NCBI GenBank assembly: GCA_963767245.1
Contig: CAVYDG010000011.1
Coordinates: 744,001-808,000 of the forward strand
Source of the DNA: Roseiarcus sp963767245
GTDB taxonomy: Bacteria; Pseudomonadota; Alphaproteobacteria; Rhizobiales; Beijerinckiaceae
Reading direction: 5' to 3'
Length of the DNA: 64,000 nucleotides
Made by a program: the position numbers and the translations under genes. This document shows, one piece after another, positions 43,376-52,783 of this stretch (position 1 is its first letter; each line of letters begins with the position of its first letter). The notes below the pieces were generated by a model. It saw nothing but the letters and a program-made list of their open reading frames with translations. It had not been told where the DNA came from and did not search any database.

Positions 43376-44582
43376 GTGGCTTATCCCGCTGTCCCAGGTG
43401 GCCCTAGATGTGGTATGCAGGCGTTGTTGAGTCGCCGTTCGAGGCGGCCGCGACGGGGCGCGCAATGGCCAAAGGCCGATCGCTTTCGCAGTTTCAAGAG
43501 ACGTTTCCCGACGAGGGGAGTTGCGCCGCCTTTTTGTCGGATCGGCGTTGGCCGGAGGGTTTTGTTTGTCCCGGCTGTGGCGAGCAACGCGCGGCGGCGC
43601 TGAAGAGCCGGGCGTACACGTACGAATGCCTTGATTGTGGCCGACAGACTTCGGCCACGGCGGGAACGGTGATGCATCGGTCCAAGCTGCCGCTGACGAC
43701 GTGGTTCTGGGCGGCGCATCTCATGGCGACACATTCCAACGGCATGTCGGCGCGGCAATTGGAGGATCAACTCGGCGTCACTTACAAGGCCGCGTGGCTG
43801 CTGACGCAGAAACTGCGCCGGTCGATGGTCGACCCGGATCGCGATCCCTTGGAGGGTGTCGTCGAAGTCGATCAGGCGGAAATTCCCTTTCGCGAAGGCG
43901 ACGCCTTCTTCGAGCCCGGCAATGCCGGCAAAATCCTCGTCGTCGGGGCCGTCGAGGTGATCGATCGCGACACCAATCAGCCCAAGCCGCGACGCAAGCA
44001 CGCCCAATACCTCGATACGCGCTCCGGCCGAATACACCTCGCGATGATCGCCGACAATTCCGCGGCGTCGATCGAGGCCTTCGTGAGAGCCAACGTGAAG
44101 CGTGGAGCCACGCTCCTCACCGACGGCCACGCGTCCTATCCTGGATTGACCGACTACCGGCACGATCCGCGCACCGTCGGAAAAATGGCGGGACATGTTG
44201 CCCTGCCCTGGATCCACCGGGCCTTCTCATTGATGAAGCGATGGGGCCTGGGCACGTATCATGGCCTGCGGCGCACGCACGTCGACACCTATCTCAATGA
44301 ATTCGTCTTTCGCTACAATCGCCGCTTCCACCGGGACGTTTCGTTCGAAGCCTTGCTCGGGCTGGCCGCACATCATGCGCCTGCCAGCTACTGGGACATC
44401 GTCAAACGAGACCACCCTCGGAAGGGCGTCCAAACGCTCAGGCGGGCGCCGCGCCGCCGAAAGACTGCCACTGGAATGCGACCGGATGGGCCGCGGCAAG
44501 CGCTTGGCGCCAGCCGAGATCAGCTCACCCAACCGACCCATCCACTACATATAGACCAACCTGGGACAACGGGATAAGCCAC
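43376..44582 (+). mobile_element. IS1595-family insertion sequence
   Basis: The element is 1207 bp with terminal inverted repeats (GTGGCTTATCCCGC at the left, GTGGCTTATCCCGT read inward at the right) and an 8-bp duplication CACGAATG (43368-43375, 44583-44590), the normal size for this family. It interrupts the zinc-ribbon/TIR-like gene. Confidence 0.92.
43465..44577 (+). CDS. IS1595-family transposase
   Basis: This transposase of about 370 aa starts at ATG 43465 (MAKGRSLSQFQETFPDE). The N-terminal zinc ribbon (FVCPGCGEQRAAALKSRAYT, YECLDCGRQT) is followed by the ISXO2-like DDE domain: GVVEVDQAEIPFREG (Asp), LLTDGHASYPGL (Asp), HRAFSLMKRWGLGTYHGL, then THVDTYLNEFVFRYNRRF (N/E position). The C-terminal 80 residues run into the right inverted repeat and are low-complexity. 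It appears intact. Confidence 0.9.
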   Translation: MAKGRSLSQFQETFPDEGSCAAFLSDRRWPEGFVCPGCGEQRAAALKSRAYTYECLDCGRQTSATAGTVMHRSKLPLTTWFWAAHLMATHSNGMSARQLEDQLGVTYKAAWLLTQKLRRSMVDPDRDPLEGVVEVDQAEIPFREGDAFFEPGNAGKILVVGAVEVIDRDTNQPKPRRKHAQYLDTRSGRIHLAMIADNSAASIEAFVRANVKRGATLLTDGHASYPGLTDYRHDPRTVGKMAGHVALPWIHRAFSLMKRWGLGTYHGLRRTHVDTYLNEFVFRYNRRFHRDVSFEALLGLAAHHAPASYWDIVKRDHPRKGVQTLRRAPRRRKTATGMRPDGPRQALGASRDQLTQPTHPLHIDQPGTTG

Positions 44583-44590
44583 CACGAATG

Positions 44591-45408
44591 TAGCTCGATC
44601 GGTTGTCAGTCACACTGTCCGCAAGCACGCAGGCCAACGACCACCCATATTAACTGTCGGATTGTTGGTCAACATATTAAGAGGTAATTCCGCTCTTACA
44701 CCGGCAGAGCAAGCAAGTAACTTGATAGTGTTTCTTGGAGGGCGCTTTTCAGGCCCCGGTGATTTGTTCCCGATGCCGCCGGGGGAAAATATATATGGTC
44801 TACTTGGCATAAGGGTCGGCGACGCCCAGTGGAATGATCTAGACTTTATATTGAAGGAGCTCATATCGCAAAACATCTTGAAGCGTATCGATAATCCATT
44901 CAGAGTTTCGCTGACGTTCGCTGGATGGCAAAAATACGAAGAACTGCTTCGAAGCGTGAAAGACAGCCGGAAGGCTTTTGTGGCGATGGAATTTCCTGTG
45001 GCAGGCGGGTCGAAGAATTACTTTTTCCAGAATATCCTTCTCGATAAATATCTCGTCCCGGCTGTAAGGCAGACGAACTACGAGCCGGGGAATGCACTAA
45101 TGAGCAACCCGAAGGCAGGCAACTTGCACGCCAGATTGGAAGTGGAGATAATAACGGCGCGATTTGTGGTCGTTGAACTGTCGCATGATAACAACGGCGC
45201 GTGTTGGGAAGCAGGATTTGCGAGGGGTCTGGGAAAGCCAGTGGTTTACATGTTCAACAAAGAGATAGCAGGAAGAGAGCGACCACATTTTGATGTCGGG
45301 TCCGACCTCTATGTCCCTTGGACCGAAAATGAACCAGATAAGGCGGCGGCAGACCTGAAGGCTGTTATTCGCGCTACTTTGTTTGGGGAAGCTAAAATGG
45401 AGGATTAG
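44591..45408 (+). pseudogene. Zinc-ribbon/TIR-like protein, C-terminal part
   Basis: This continues the gene at 43105. A winged-helix-like middle (GENIYGLLGIRVGDAQWNDL, DFILKELISQNILKRI) is followed by a C-terminal domain from about residue 215: RKAFVAMEFP, YLVPAVRQTNYEP, ITARFVVVELSHDNNGACWE, AGFARGLGKPVVYMFN. This is the TIR-like/nucleoside 2-deoxyribosyltransferase-like fold, with the conserved Glu in CWEAGFA. In other bacteria such domains are nucleotide-cleaving effectors of anti-phage systems. As split here the gene is probably inactive. Confidence 0.75.
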
Positions 45409-45412
45409 TTCG

Positions 45413-45481
45413 GCCGATTGGCTCGGCGGCCCCGGCGAGAGCTACAGCGACGTCATCCTGAGGCTGGCGGAGGCGAGCTAA
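45413..45481 (+). pseudogene. Antitoxin C-terminal remnant
   Basis: The short frame reads DWLGGPGESYSDVILRLAEA, then S and a stop. G-E-S-Y-S-D-V-I-L-R-L-A is a common C-terminus of VapB/RHH-type antitoxins. The rest of the gene is missing. Confidence 0.5.
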
Positions 45482-45494
45482 CAGGAGCAAAAAA

Positions 45495-45527
45495 GCCCCG
45501 CGGCACACGGGATTTTAGCCGCGGGGC
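45495..45527 (-). terminator. Rho-independent terminator (minus strand)
   Basis: The 9-bp stem GCCCCGCGG/CCGCGGGGC (45495-45503, 45519-45527) is followed on the minus strand by TTTTTT. No minus-strand gene directly upstream is recognised, so it may belong to a lost gene or a small RNA. Confidence 0.65.
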
Positions 45528-45679
45528 GATAGGCGCGCTTGCGCAGGGGCGCAAGGATACCGCGCGCCCACCAATCAACCACAATCAGCGTTGGGGTGTT
45601 CCGTCGGGGCTTTCGTGGCGAGAGACGTCCCGCCGGCGCTCGCCGAAGGACCTGCGCCATCAGCAAAATCAGGCAAAGC

Positions 45680-46186
45680 GATGTCGAGGCCGAACCGCGC
45701 CATCAGGCCGTCACGGCGATAGCTCCCGGCTCCACGCAGCCGCCTTACGTCGAGGCGTTCGGGCATGTCGATAGGGCTCTGAAACTGATCCTCACACTAC
45801 CGGCCAGCACCGAGCGAGATGAGTGGGAACTTGCGCTGCTCTCGATTGAAGGAACCTCGCGGATGGCGCTGGACGGCTGGGACAGCCCTTCGGCGTCGCG
45901 GATTTACGGTGCGGCTCGCCAAGTCGCCGAACGGTTAGGCCGCCCTCAGGAATTGTTCCGCTCAGTGTGGGGACAATGGATGGGGGCGCATTCGAATGGG
46001 CAACACGTTCGCGCTCATGCACTCTACCAGGAGATTTTCGACCTGCTCGATAAGGCCAACGAACCGGAATATGTCGTTCAGGCCCATCACGCAGGCGGCT
46101 CTCAGATGGTCGCCGAAGGGGTACCTTCGTCGCCGTCGGAACTGAAGGACCCTACTGCTCCCGCGCGCGCACGCGAGAACCACTGA
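45680..46186 (+). pseudogene. Fragment of TPR region of adenylate cyclase/regulator-type protein
   Basis: The best part reads HVDRALKLILTLPASTERDE, LALLSIEGTSRMALDGWDSP, ASRIYGAARQVAERLGRPQE and SVWGQWMGAHSNGQHVRAHA. This is the TPR-like sensor region that follows the ATPase in class III adenylate cyclase or LuxR-type regulators. The catalytic and ATPase parts are absent and the tail runs into the dispersed repeat at 46155. It is a remnant. Confidence 0.5.
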
Positions 46187-46315
46187 CATTCAGGAACTAT
46201 CGGCCCCGGCCTGTTGTATCCTGTGGAGCGAGAGTTCACTTTTCGTCCGAACAGCGAGAGGATGGCGACTCGATCCTCGGGAGGTTAGCCTCGCCAGAAA
46301 GGCTCGGAGGGGAAA

Positions 46316-46780
46316 GTGACAGAGAGACACACCGAATTGGGGAGTGCGGACGTCTCATTTGGGCGTTTGTGGGAGATGGCCCGTGACGCCGGCCCACCGA
46401 AAGCTGAAGCAGTCAATCAGGCTCAAACGACGCCGCTAGGCGTGCGTCCGGAAATCGAGGTCGTCGGCGATCTGCTAATGGCGGCAAGGATGGCGTGCAG
46501 CGATCTCCCGCCTGATGCGAGGAGCCCCCTCCGGACGCTTCTCTTGGTTATCACGATGCTTTGCAAGCCGGGATCCAGAATTGAAAGAGACATCCGGGAT
46601 CTCATCGAGGTTGCAGCAATGGCGTGCGCCGAACTTCCGCCCGAGAAGGGTCGAGCACTCCGGACGTTGCTCCGCTTCGCCTCAGGGAAACTTAGCGAAG
46701 TCGGGACGGTCGCCCGGAATGATTCAGACACCATTGTTGATCTTCCGGGACGTCCCCTTCGGCCCGGATATGAAAATTGA
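46316..46780 (+). CDS. Hypothetical protein with internal duplication
   Basis: This 154-aa protein starts at GTG 46316 with GGAGGGGAA upstream. It contains two related helical units, VVGDLLMAARMACSDLPPDA-RSPLRTLLLVITML and LIEVAAMACAELPPEK-GRALRTLLRFASGKL. There is no signal peptide or membrane segment. I do not recognise the family; the frame and ribosome-binding site support a real gene. Confidence 0.55.
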   Translation: MTERHTELGSADVSFGRLWEMARDAGPPKAEAVNQAQTTPLGVRPEIEVVGDLLMAARMACSDLPPDARSPLRTLLLVITMLCKPGSRIERDIRDLIEVAAMACAELPPEKGRALRTLLRFASGKLSEVGTVARNDSDTIVDLPGRPLRPGYEN

Positions 46781-47501
46781 GGTCCCGCCGCTGGGGGGTG
46801 TTGCACTTCGCGTCAGAACTCAGGGTGGCGCTGTTTGTCGCGGTATTCGGGTCAAAAGGAGGCTCGACTGGAGCACGAAGCACCATCACGCGGCCGGCCC
46901 TGGTGAAGGTCGTCAGCTCAGAGGAGCGACTGACCAACCTGGACGTTGACGCCTTATCCGCAGCTACATCCCGTTCGGAGCGCTTGGAGCCGGCGCTGGC
47001 CTCAGTTGAGCCGCTGGCCACAGCGCCGGTCGCCACCTCCGTCTCCCGCCACTGCGCCTGGGCGTGGTGCTTCCTCGCCCTTCCGGCGGCCGACGAGCGC
47101 CGATGAGGAATTCGGGAGCTTTATTCATGCGTCCGCGGTGGAGCGGGCGTCGGCGGCGTCCGCTACGGCCTCGGATGCAATGATCAAACGAACGGCTTTG
47201 AGGGAGCGCGTTCGCGAACGTCCACGCGCAAGCGCGGGATCATTGAAGGGGCGGAGAGTACGAAGATCGCCCGTGCAATGCGGACGCTATACCTTCGTCG
47301 CCAGACAGTCCAAGCTTCTGCTCTCCCGCGCGCGAGAGAAATAATGGCATCCAGGAACCCGGTCGCCCATCGAGCCGATCTTGACCGTCAGTAACAGCAA
47401 AGGGTCGAGGCCGACCGAGGGCATTGCGTATCACGCGGCGAACGCTCAGGCAGGTGAAACCGTGTCGTGAGCACTCCGGGCGGCTGCAGTTTGCGGTTAC
47501 A
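46781..47501. other. Long intergenic region
   Basis: No gene is supported in 720 bp. The stretch 47068-47130 resembles 37530-37600 and 47140-47340 weakly resembles 38320-38480, so the two regions may descend from the same repeated non-coding segment. Confidence 0.35.
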
Positions 47502-47988
47502 TCAATACGGCACGAACACGTGGCAACGGCCGTAGTGCGGGAAGCAATAGACCGGGTAAGCGGCGAGTGAGCCAAGATCGGCGACACCGCCGAATACTCC
47601 CCTGACAGCGGCCGCAAGGGGGTTACGGCCGTATGCGGTTCGGTAGCGGCGCGTGTTGTAGGTGTAATGGTTGGCGTAGCGACGCACAGATGCATGGTTG
47701 GTCGCCCCTTTTGGTGCCTTCGTGGTTCCGCTCGCTGCGGATGCAGTGGCGCCATGCCCAGACGCCGTCCCGCCTGGTGCGGCCGTTGGTCCACTTGGTT
47801 CGGCCGTTGCTCCCCTTGGTCTTAACTCCACCCCGGTTGGCGCCGACGTCGCTCCAACGGTTGCCGGCGTCGTCGGGGTAGGTGCAGATGTCGTTCCACT
47901 CGGTTCGGCCGTTGCTCCACTGGCAGCGGGTGACGCCGGTTCAGGTGCAGACTCTGTTACTCCGATGGCTGCCGGCGTCGTCGTGCTA
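47502..47988 (-). pseudogene. LTXXQ-type periplasmic protein, C-terminal part, split by IS630
   Basis: This is the 3' part of the gene that starts at 50035. It continues the Ala/Ser/Thr/Pro-rich repeats (TSAPTPTTPATVGATSAPTG) and ends with a distinct Tyr/Arg-rich domain (SVRRYANHYTYNTRRYRTAY, AAAVRGVFGGVADLGSLAAY, HYGRCHVFVPY). Removing the IS630 and one TA joins the two parts in frame as SGAASAPSTTTPAAIG. Confidence 0.78.
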
Positions 47989-49116
47989 AGCAGACTCCCT
48001 CAGCTTGACCAACGAATTGCAGGTGTGATTCGATCTTCGCGTTGATTTGCGGAGGCGGGGCGTGGCGGGCAAATCTCGGGTGACGGCGGGTGACCAACAG
48101 CGCAACGCACTGCTGACGTTAGCCCATTCACGCGATCGGGGCGAGGCTGATCGGGCGCGGGCGATATTGCTGACGTTGTCGGGATGGACCAGCCCGCGCA
48201 TTGCGGAAGCCTTCAGCGTGCGCGAAGACACGGTGCGTCTTTGGCGCAGCGAGTTCGCGCGCGGCGGTGTCGAGGCGTTGAAGGCGACCGTGGCGCTCGG
48301 CCCGCCACCGGTAAAGACCGAAGCCGCGCTGCGTGTCGTCGCGCCTCTGCTCGAAGCTCCCGTCGCCGACCGGCCCAACTGGACGATCCCGCGCCTCATG
48401 GCCGAGATCGAGGCGCGCGAGGGCGTCAAGATCGGCAAGTCGCAGTTGTCCAAGGCGTTGCGAAAAAAAACTTCCGTTGGCGGCGGCCCCGGCACACGCT
48501 GAAAGGCCGCCAGATTGCCGCCGAGATCGAACGCGTGGGACTGCGCCTTCAACTGCGCAAGGCTCAGGCCGAAGCCGGCGACATCATCCTCCTCTACGGC
48601 GACGAGAGCGAGGCCCTGACGCACCCTTATCTGGCGCGGGCGTGGGCCTTGCGCGGTGCGGACCTGCGGGCGCCGGCGCCGGGTCAGGCCAAGAAAGTGG
48701 CGATAATCGGCTCACTCGATCATGTCACGCGCCAGTTGATTGTGCATACGAGCCAGACCAAGCGCAGCCGCGACTTCATCGCTCACCTCGAGCAACTCGA
48801 CCACCTGTTCGGTCCTCAACCAGGACGGGCAATAAAACCGGTCGTACTGGTCGAGGACAACGGGCCGATCCATGTCAGCAAGCTCACTCTTAAAGCCATC
48901 GAGGCGCGCAAACACTGGCTCACCGTCGAGTGGCTGCCAAAATACGCACCCGAACTCAACGACATCGAGGTTGTCTGGCACGATCTCAAGGCGCGCCATC
49001 TGGCCCATCAGACCTTCGCTGATGCCGACGTCCTCGACCGCGCAATCCACGCAGCCGTGGCTGCCCTGAACCGGGAGCGAACTGTCAATCCGTTGGTCAT
49101 TCAAAGAATCTCTGCT
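47989..49116 (+). mobile_element. IS630-family insertion sequence
   Basis: The element is 1128 bp between TA at 47987-47988 and TA at 49117-49118, the IS630 target duplication. Ends are AGCAGACTCCCTCAGCTTGA at the left and AGCAGAGATTCTTTGAATGA read inward at the right. Confidence 0.9.
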
Positions 49117-49119
49117 TAG
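48062..49119 (+). CDS. IS630-family transposase, two frames joined at an A run
   Basis: The first frame (48062-48502) holds the helix-turn-helix (GWTSPRIAEAFSVREDTVRL, WRSEFARGG). The second (to 49119) holds the DDE domain: ILLYGDESEALTHPY (Asp), VVLVEDNGPIHVSKLT (Asp) and LPKYAPELNDIEVVWHDLKA (Glu). They join at eight A (48463-48470). IS630 elements often use frameshifting here, so the product of about 345 aa may be functional. GTG 48062 or the upstream 48047 could be the start. Confidence 0.85.
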
Positions 49120-50035
49120 GCGCGGATGCCGCCCCACTGGGATTGGTCGTTGCTGCACTGGCAGGTGCAGACGCCGCCTCACTTGGCCCTGACGTCGCTC
49201 CGCTCGCTTCGGGCGTCGTCGCGGCGGGTGTAGACGTCGCCTGACTTGGCGCTGACGTCGCCCCGCTCGCCCCGGCTGTTGTCGTGGCGGGTGTAGACGC
49301 CGCCTGACTTGGCGCTGACGTCTCTCCGTTCGCTTCGGGCGACGCCGCGTCAGGCGCAGACGCCGCCGCGCTCGGCGCTGACGTCGCCCCGTTCGCTGCG
49401 GGTGATGTCGTGGCGGGCGTAGACGCCGCCTCGCTTGGCGCTGACGTCGCTCCGCTCGCCCCGGCTGTTGTCGTGACGGGTGTAGACGCCGCCGCCGCGC
49501 TCGGCGCTGACTTCCCTCCTATGGCTGTGGGCGCCACGTGCCGATCGCCCTCACCCACGCGAAGATGCCTCATTTCAATCGCAAAGCGCCCGCGCTCGGG
49601 CACCAGCGTGCGTCCAAGCGCGATGAACTTGTGTTTCTGAGCATCACTGAGGTTTGCATATAAGGGTTTGGCCGCCTCGACGATCTTCTCAAGATCTGCT
49701 TGGCTCTGCGCGAGGCGCTCCGCCTTCGCATTCAAGCGATCCATCGGCGACAAGTTGTTGCCCTGCTCCTTTTGCAGGGCGAGCACGCGCGCCTTTTCGC
49801 CGTCCTTAACCGCGGTCTCAAACGGCGCCCAATCCTTCTCTTGGTCATCGGTGAGCCGAAGACTGGTCTTCATGCCCTTGAGCTGGACGTCGAGAGCCAA
49901 CTCCGCCCAACGCTGCACGAGTTCGGCGTGCGTAGGCTGCTGATCGCTCTGGGCGGCGGTAGTGGCGAAACCGGGAGCGGAGAGGGCGGCTGCGGCCGCC
50001 GCGGCGGCAAACGTCCGTAGGAGAGTGCGTTTCAT
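49117..50035 (-). pseudogene. LTXXQ-type periplasmic protein, N-terminal part
   Basis: ATG 50035 begins a signal peptide (LLRTFAAAAAAAALSAPGFA). Residues 25-160 form a helical Spy/CpxP-like LTXXQ domain (KTSLRLTDDQEKDWAPFETA, SPMDRLNAKAERLAQSQADL, YANLSDAQKHKFIALGRTLV). A long repeat tract of Gly-Ala-Thr/Ser-Ala-Pro-Ser units follows (ASGATSAPSEAASTPATT). With the part at 47502-47988 the gene would encode 467 aa. LTXXQ proteins are periplasmic chaperone or metal-stress proteins; the repeat tail is unusual. Confidence 0.8.
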
Positions 50036-50087
50036 GACGATGCCTTTACAGTGCCCTTGTCCCGACTTCGGCTTAAAGCCCAAACAA

Positions 50088-50420
50088 CTAGTAGAACGCA
50101 GTGCAGATGCGGTTGCCGTTGTAGTCGTTGGCCCAGCGGGCGCATCCGCGCGGCGCCGGGCCACCGGCGTAAGTCGGCTGAGGCGTCGCCGCCGCGCCGA
50201 TCATGGCGCCGGACGTCGCGCCGATCGCCGCGCCCGCCAGCGTTCCGCCGGCGCTGCCGCCCGACACCGCCGAACTGACCAACGCGCCGGTGCCGCCGCC
50301 CAGCGCCCCACCGACGAGGGCGTTCTGCTGTTGCGGCGTCTCACAAGCCGAGACCGAGACGACGGCGGCGTGACGCCCTGCGCCGCCGCCGGTACGGTTA
50401 GGCGTTGCCGACCTCGGTCA
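50088..50420 (-). pseudogene. Glycine-zipper lipoprotein-like gene, frameshifted in signal region
   Basis: The conserved part reads VVSVSACETPQQQNALVGGA, LGGGTGALVSSAVSGGSAGG, ATSGAMIGAAATPQ and ARWANDYNGNRICTAFY. It has a lipobox-like SACE and glycine zippers of a small outer-membrane protein. The start of the signal peptide (RLTVPAAAQGV) lies in a different frame, with a one-base shift near 50375. The first in-frame start in the main frame would omit the lipobox. Confidence 0.6.
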
Positions 50421-50451
50421 GGTTTATGGGTTATCAACGAGGTCGACATCT

Positions 50452-50970
50452 TCACTTTACTTTTCGGGAGGGACCGGAGCGGGTAGAGAGGCGTGCGGCG
50501 GTGGCCGGAACGGGGGTTTGGGTCGCCACCGTCTGAGTCCCCGTCGTAAGCAGGCTTGTAGTTACTGTCGTTTCAATGATCCCGGCGTATGTCGAGGGAT
50601 CGATGGCCGTGCACCCGGTACATGCGATTGTTGTTATCACCGTTTCAGTCGTAGTTTTGGTCGTGCTCGTGGTCGTCGTTACCCCGCCGGCAACTGAAAC
50701 GGTCGTCGTGCTTGCCGGCTTCCCAGCGTTGACGATGGGCGCCGGCGTCGGCGGGATCGTGCCAGCATATGGCGTCGTGGTTGTGGCTTGGGTCACCGTG
50801 TTTGTGGGAGGCAGCGTCGTTGTTGTCTGCGAGACATTGACGGGCGAGGACGTGGTTACGCCGTGAACCTTAGGAGCCGGATGCTTTCGCAACTGTGCTG
50901 ACGCCTGGGATGCCGCCATCAATGCAAACAGGGCGAACGGGAGCAGCGCGGCGGAGTGGCGTGGGCGCAT
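50452..50970 (-). CDS. Thr-rich secreted hypothetical protein
   Basis: This 172-aa protein has a signal peptide (SAALLPFALFALMAASQASA). The mature region is dominated by Thr/Val/Ala (VSQTTTTLPPTNTVTQATTT, VAGGVTTTTSTTKTTTETVI), with a CTGC pair near residue 118. It is probably an extended periplasmic or surface protein. No family is recognised. The IS1182 copy 2 lies 45 bp upstream of the start and may carry away or supply its promoter. Confidence 0.6.
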   Translation of the reverse strand: MRPRHSAALLPFALFALMAASQASAQLRKHPAPKVHGVTTSSPVNVSQTTTTLPPTNTVTQATTTTPYAGTIPPTPAPIVNAGKPASTTTVSVAGGVTTTTSTTKTTTETVITTIACTGCTAIDPSTYAGIIETTVTTSLLTTGTQTVATQTPVPATAARLSTRSGPSRKVK

Positions 50971-51014
50971 GACGGCAACGCCTCCTGGTAGGGCTAGTAA
51001 CTATTTTAATCTAG

Positions 51015-52585
51015 GAGCTTGTCTGGATAATAGCGGATTGTGGTGGCGGCGTTTGCTCGAATTGGATTTTGTTTGCTTATGAGCAAGACCTTCCGGCCCT
51101 GGACGATCGATCAGCCGCTGTTGTTGCCGCCGAGCGTTGAGGACTTTGTCGGCGAGGACCATCTGGCTCGCTTCATTTTGGCGCTTGTGCTCGAGCCTCT
51201 CGACCTTGGTGAGATCGAAGCCGCGTATGCGAGCGAGCGCGGGCAGCCGCCGTTTGACCCGGCGATGATGACGGCGCTGTTGCTGTACGGCTATTGCAAC
51301 GGCGTCTACTCGTCGCGCCGGATCGCCAAGGCGGCGCGCGAACGGGTCGACTTCCTGAGCATTGTCGGGCTCGATCCGCCGGATTTTCGCACCGTCTCTG
51401 ACTTCCGCAAGCGGCACTTGAAGGTGCTTGCGGGACTGTTCGGGCAAGTTCTCAAGCTGTGCGAACAGGCGGGACTTGTGAAGCTCGGCCATGTCGCGCT
51501 CGACGGGACGAAGATCAAGGCGAACGCCTCCAAGCACAAGGCGATGAGCTACGAGCGCATGGAGAAGCGTGCGGCGGAGCTCGAGGCCGAGGTCGAGCGG
51601 TGGCTGAGCGCAGCCGAGGCTGCGGACGCCGAGGAAGACAGAGCCTTCGGCCGCGACAAGAGCGGCGAGGAGCTGCCCAAATGGGTCGCCGACAAGAAGA
51701 AGCGCGTCGAGAAGATCCGGGCGGCGAAGGCCGAATTGGAGGCCGAGGCGAAAGCGGCCGCGGCGGCCAAGGCCAAAGCGCAGGCCGAGGAGCGGCGACA
51801 AGCCGAGGGCCGCAAGAAACCGGGCAAGCCCGCCGCCCCGCCATCCGAAGAGCCTGACCCCAAAGCGCAGAAGAACTTCACCGATCCCGAAAGCCGCATC
51901 ATGAAAACCAAGGACGGCTTCATCCAGGGCTACAATGCGCAGGCGGCGGTCGACGCGACGGCGCAGGTGATCGTCGCCCACGGCCTCGACGCGAAGCAGA
52001 GCGATCAACATCAATTGGCGCCGATGGCCGACGCCATCGAAGCCAATCTGGGCAAGAAGCCGACGCAACTGTCGGCGGACGCGGGCTATTGCTCCGACGC
52101 CAACCTTACAGCGATGGAGGAACGCGAGATCGACGCCTATATCGCGCCGGGGCGGGCCAAGCACGCCGGGGAAGGAGAAGGCGGCGGCGCCCGCGTCGCC
52201 GCCATGCGCGAAAGAATCAAGGCCGGCGGGCACTCCAGCCCCTACCGCTTAAGAAAGCAGCTGCCCGAGCCGGTGTTCGGACAGATCAAGCAGGCGCGCG
52301 GCTTCCGTCAGTTTCTCTTGCGCGGCGTCGAGAAGGTCGCCAACGAGTGGGGCCTCGTCTGCCTCGCCCACAATATCTTGAAGCTCGCCCAGGGGCGGAC
52401 CCCGTCCCTGGCCGCACGCGCAACCGGCTGAGCTTCGCCACCTCGGAAACGGTGCAACGAACGATGGCCGCAAAGCTTCCACCCAACCTTACATCAAACC
52501 GGATGCGCGAATTTGCTGCATCCGGCTCTCCGACTGGCTTGAGCGGTTCAAATCCCATCTCGCCGAGGATTAAGCAGACAGGCTC
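51015..52585 (+). mobile_element. IS1182-family insertion sequence, copy 2
   Basis: The element is 1571 bp between CTAG at 51011-51014 and 52586-52589. It differs from copy 1 at a few bases near the left end (GAGCTTGTCTGG; GAATTGGATTTTG). It is in the same orientation as copy 1, about 47 kb away. Confidence 0.93.
51079..52431 (+). CDS. IS1182-family transposase (copy 2)
   Basis: This 450-aa protein is identical in translation to the one at 3898-5250, with the same catalytic motifs (HVALDGTKIKANAS, LSADAGYCSD, PVFGQIKQARGFRQFLLRG). The start is ATG 51079. Identity of both copies indicates recent transposition or gene conversion; both appear functional. Confidence 0.93.
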   Translation: MSKTFRPWTIDQPLLLPPSVEDFVGEDHLARFILALVLEPLDLGEIEAAYASERGQPPFDPAMMTALLLYGYCNGVYSSRRIAKAARERVDFLSIVGLDPPDFRTVSDFRKRHLKVLAGLFGQVLKLCEQAGLVKLGHVALDGTKIKANASKHKAMSYERMEKRAAELEAEVERWLSAAEAADAEEDRAFGRDKSGEELPKWVADKKKRVEKIRAAKAELEAEAKAAAAAKAKAQAEERRQAEGRKKPGKPAAPPSEEPDPKAQKNFTDPESRIMKTKDGFIQGYNAQAAVDATAQVIVAHGLDAKQSDQHQLAPMADAIEANLGKKPTQLSADAGYCSDANLTAMEEREIDAYIAPGRAKHAGEGEGGGARVAAMRERIKAGGHSSPYRLRKQLPEPVFGQIKQARGFRQFLLRGVEKVANEWGLVCLAHNILKLAQGRTPSLAARATG

Positions 52586-52783
52586 CTAGCGCTCTTGTCG
52601 AGGCCTTGTGGGAAGCCGAACGTCGTGGGAGACCTGAGAGGCGGCGATGACCCCGAGCATCGCTGACGGCGGATAGAGAACGCAGCAGACGCTCCCCCGG
52701 CCCCAGAGCACGACGGCCCCGATGCGGGCCCGCATAGGTCAAGAATTTCGGATAAGACTTAGTGACCACCAACCTCGCTTGCC

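Noticed and set aside
49150..49480. Short periodic repeats near 49.1-49.5 kb
   Set aside because: They are the DNA of Gly-Ala-Thr-Ser-Ala-Pro protein repeats in the LTXXQ-like gene, not a CRISPR or iteron array.
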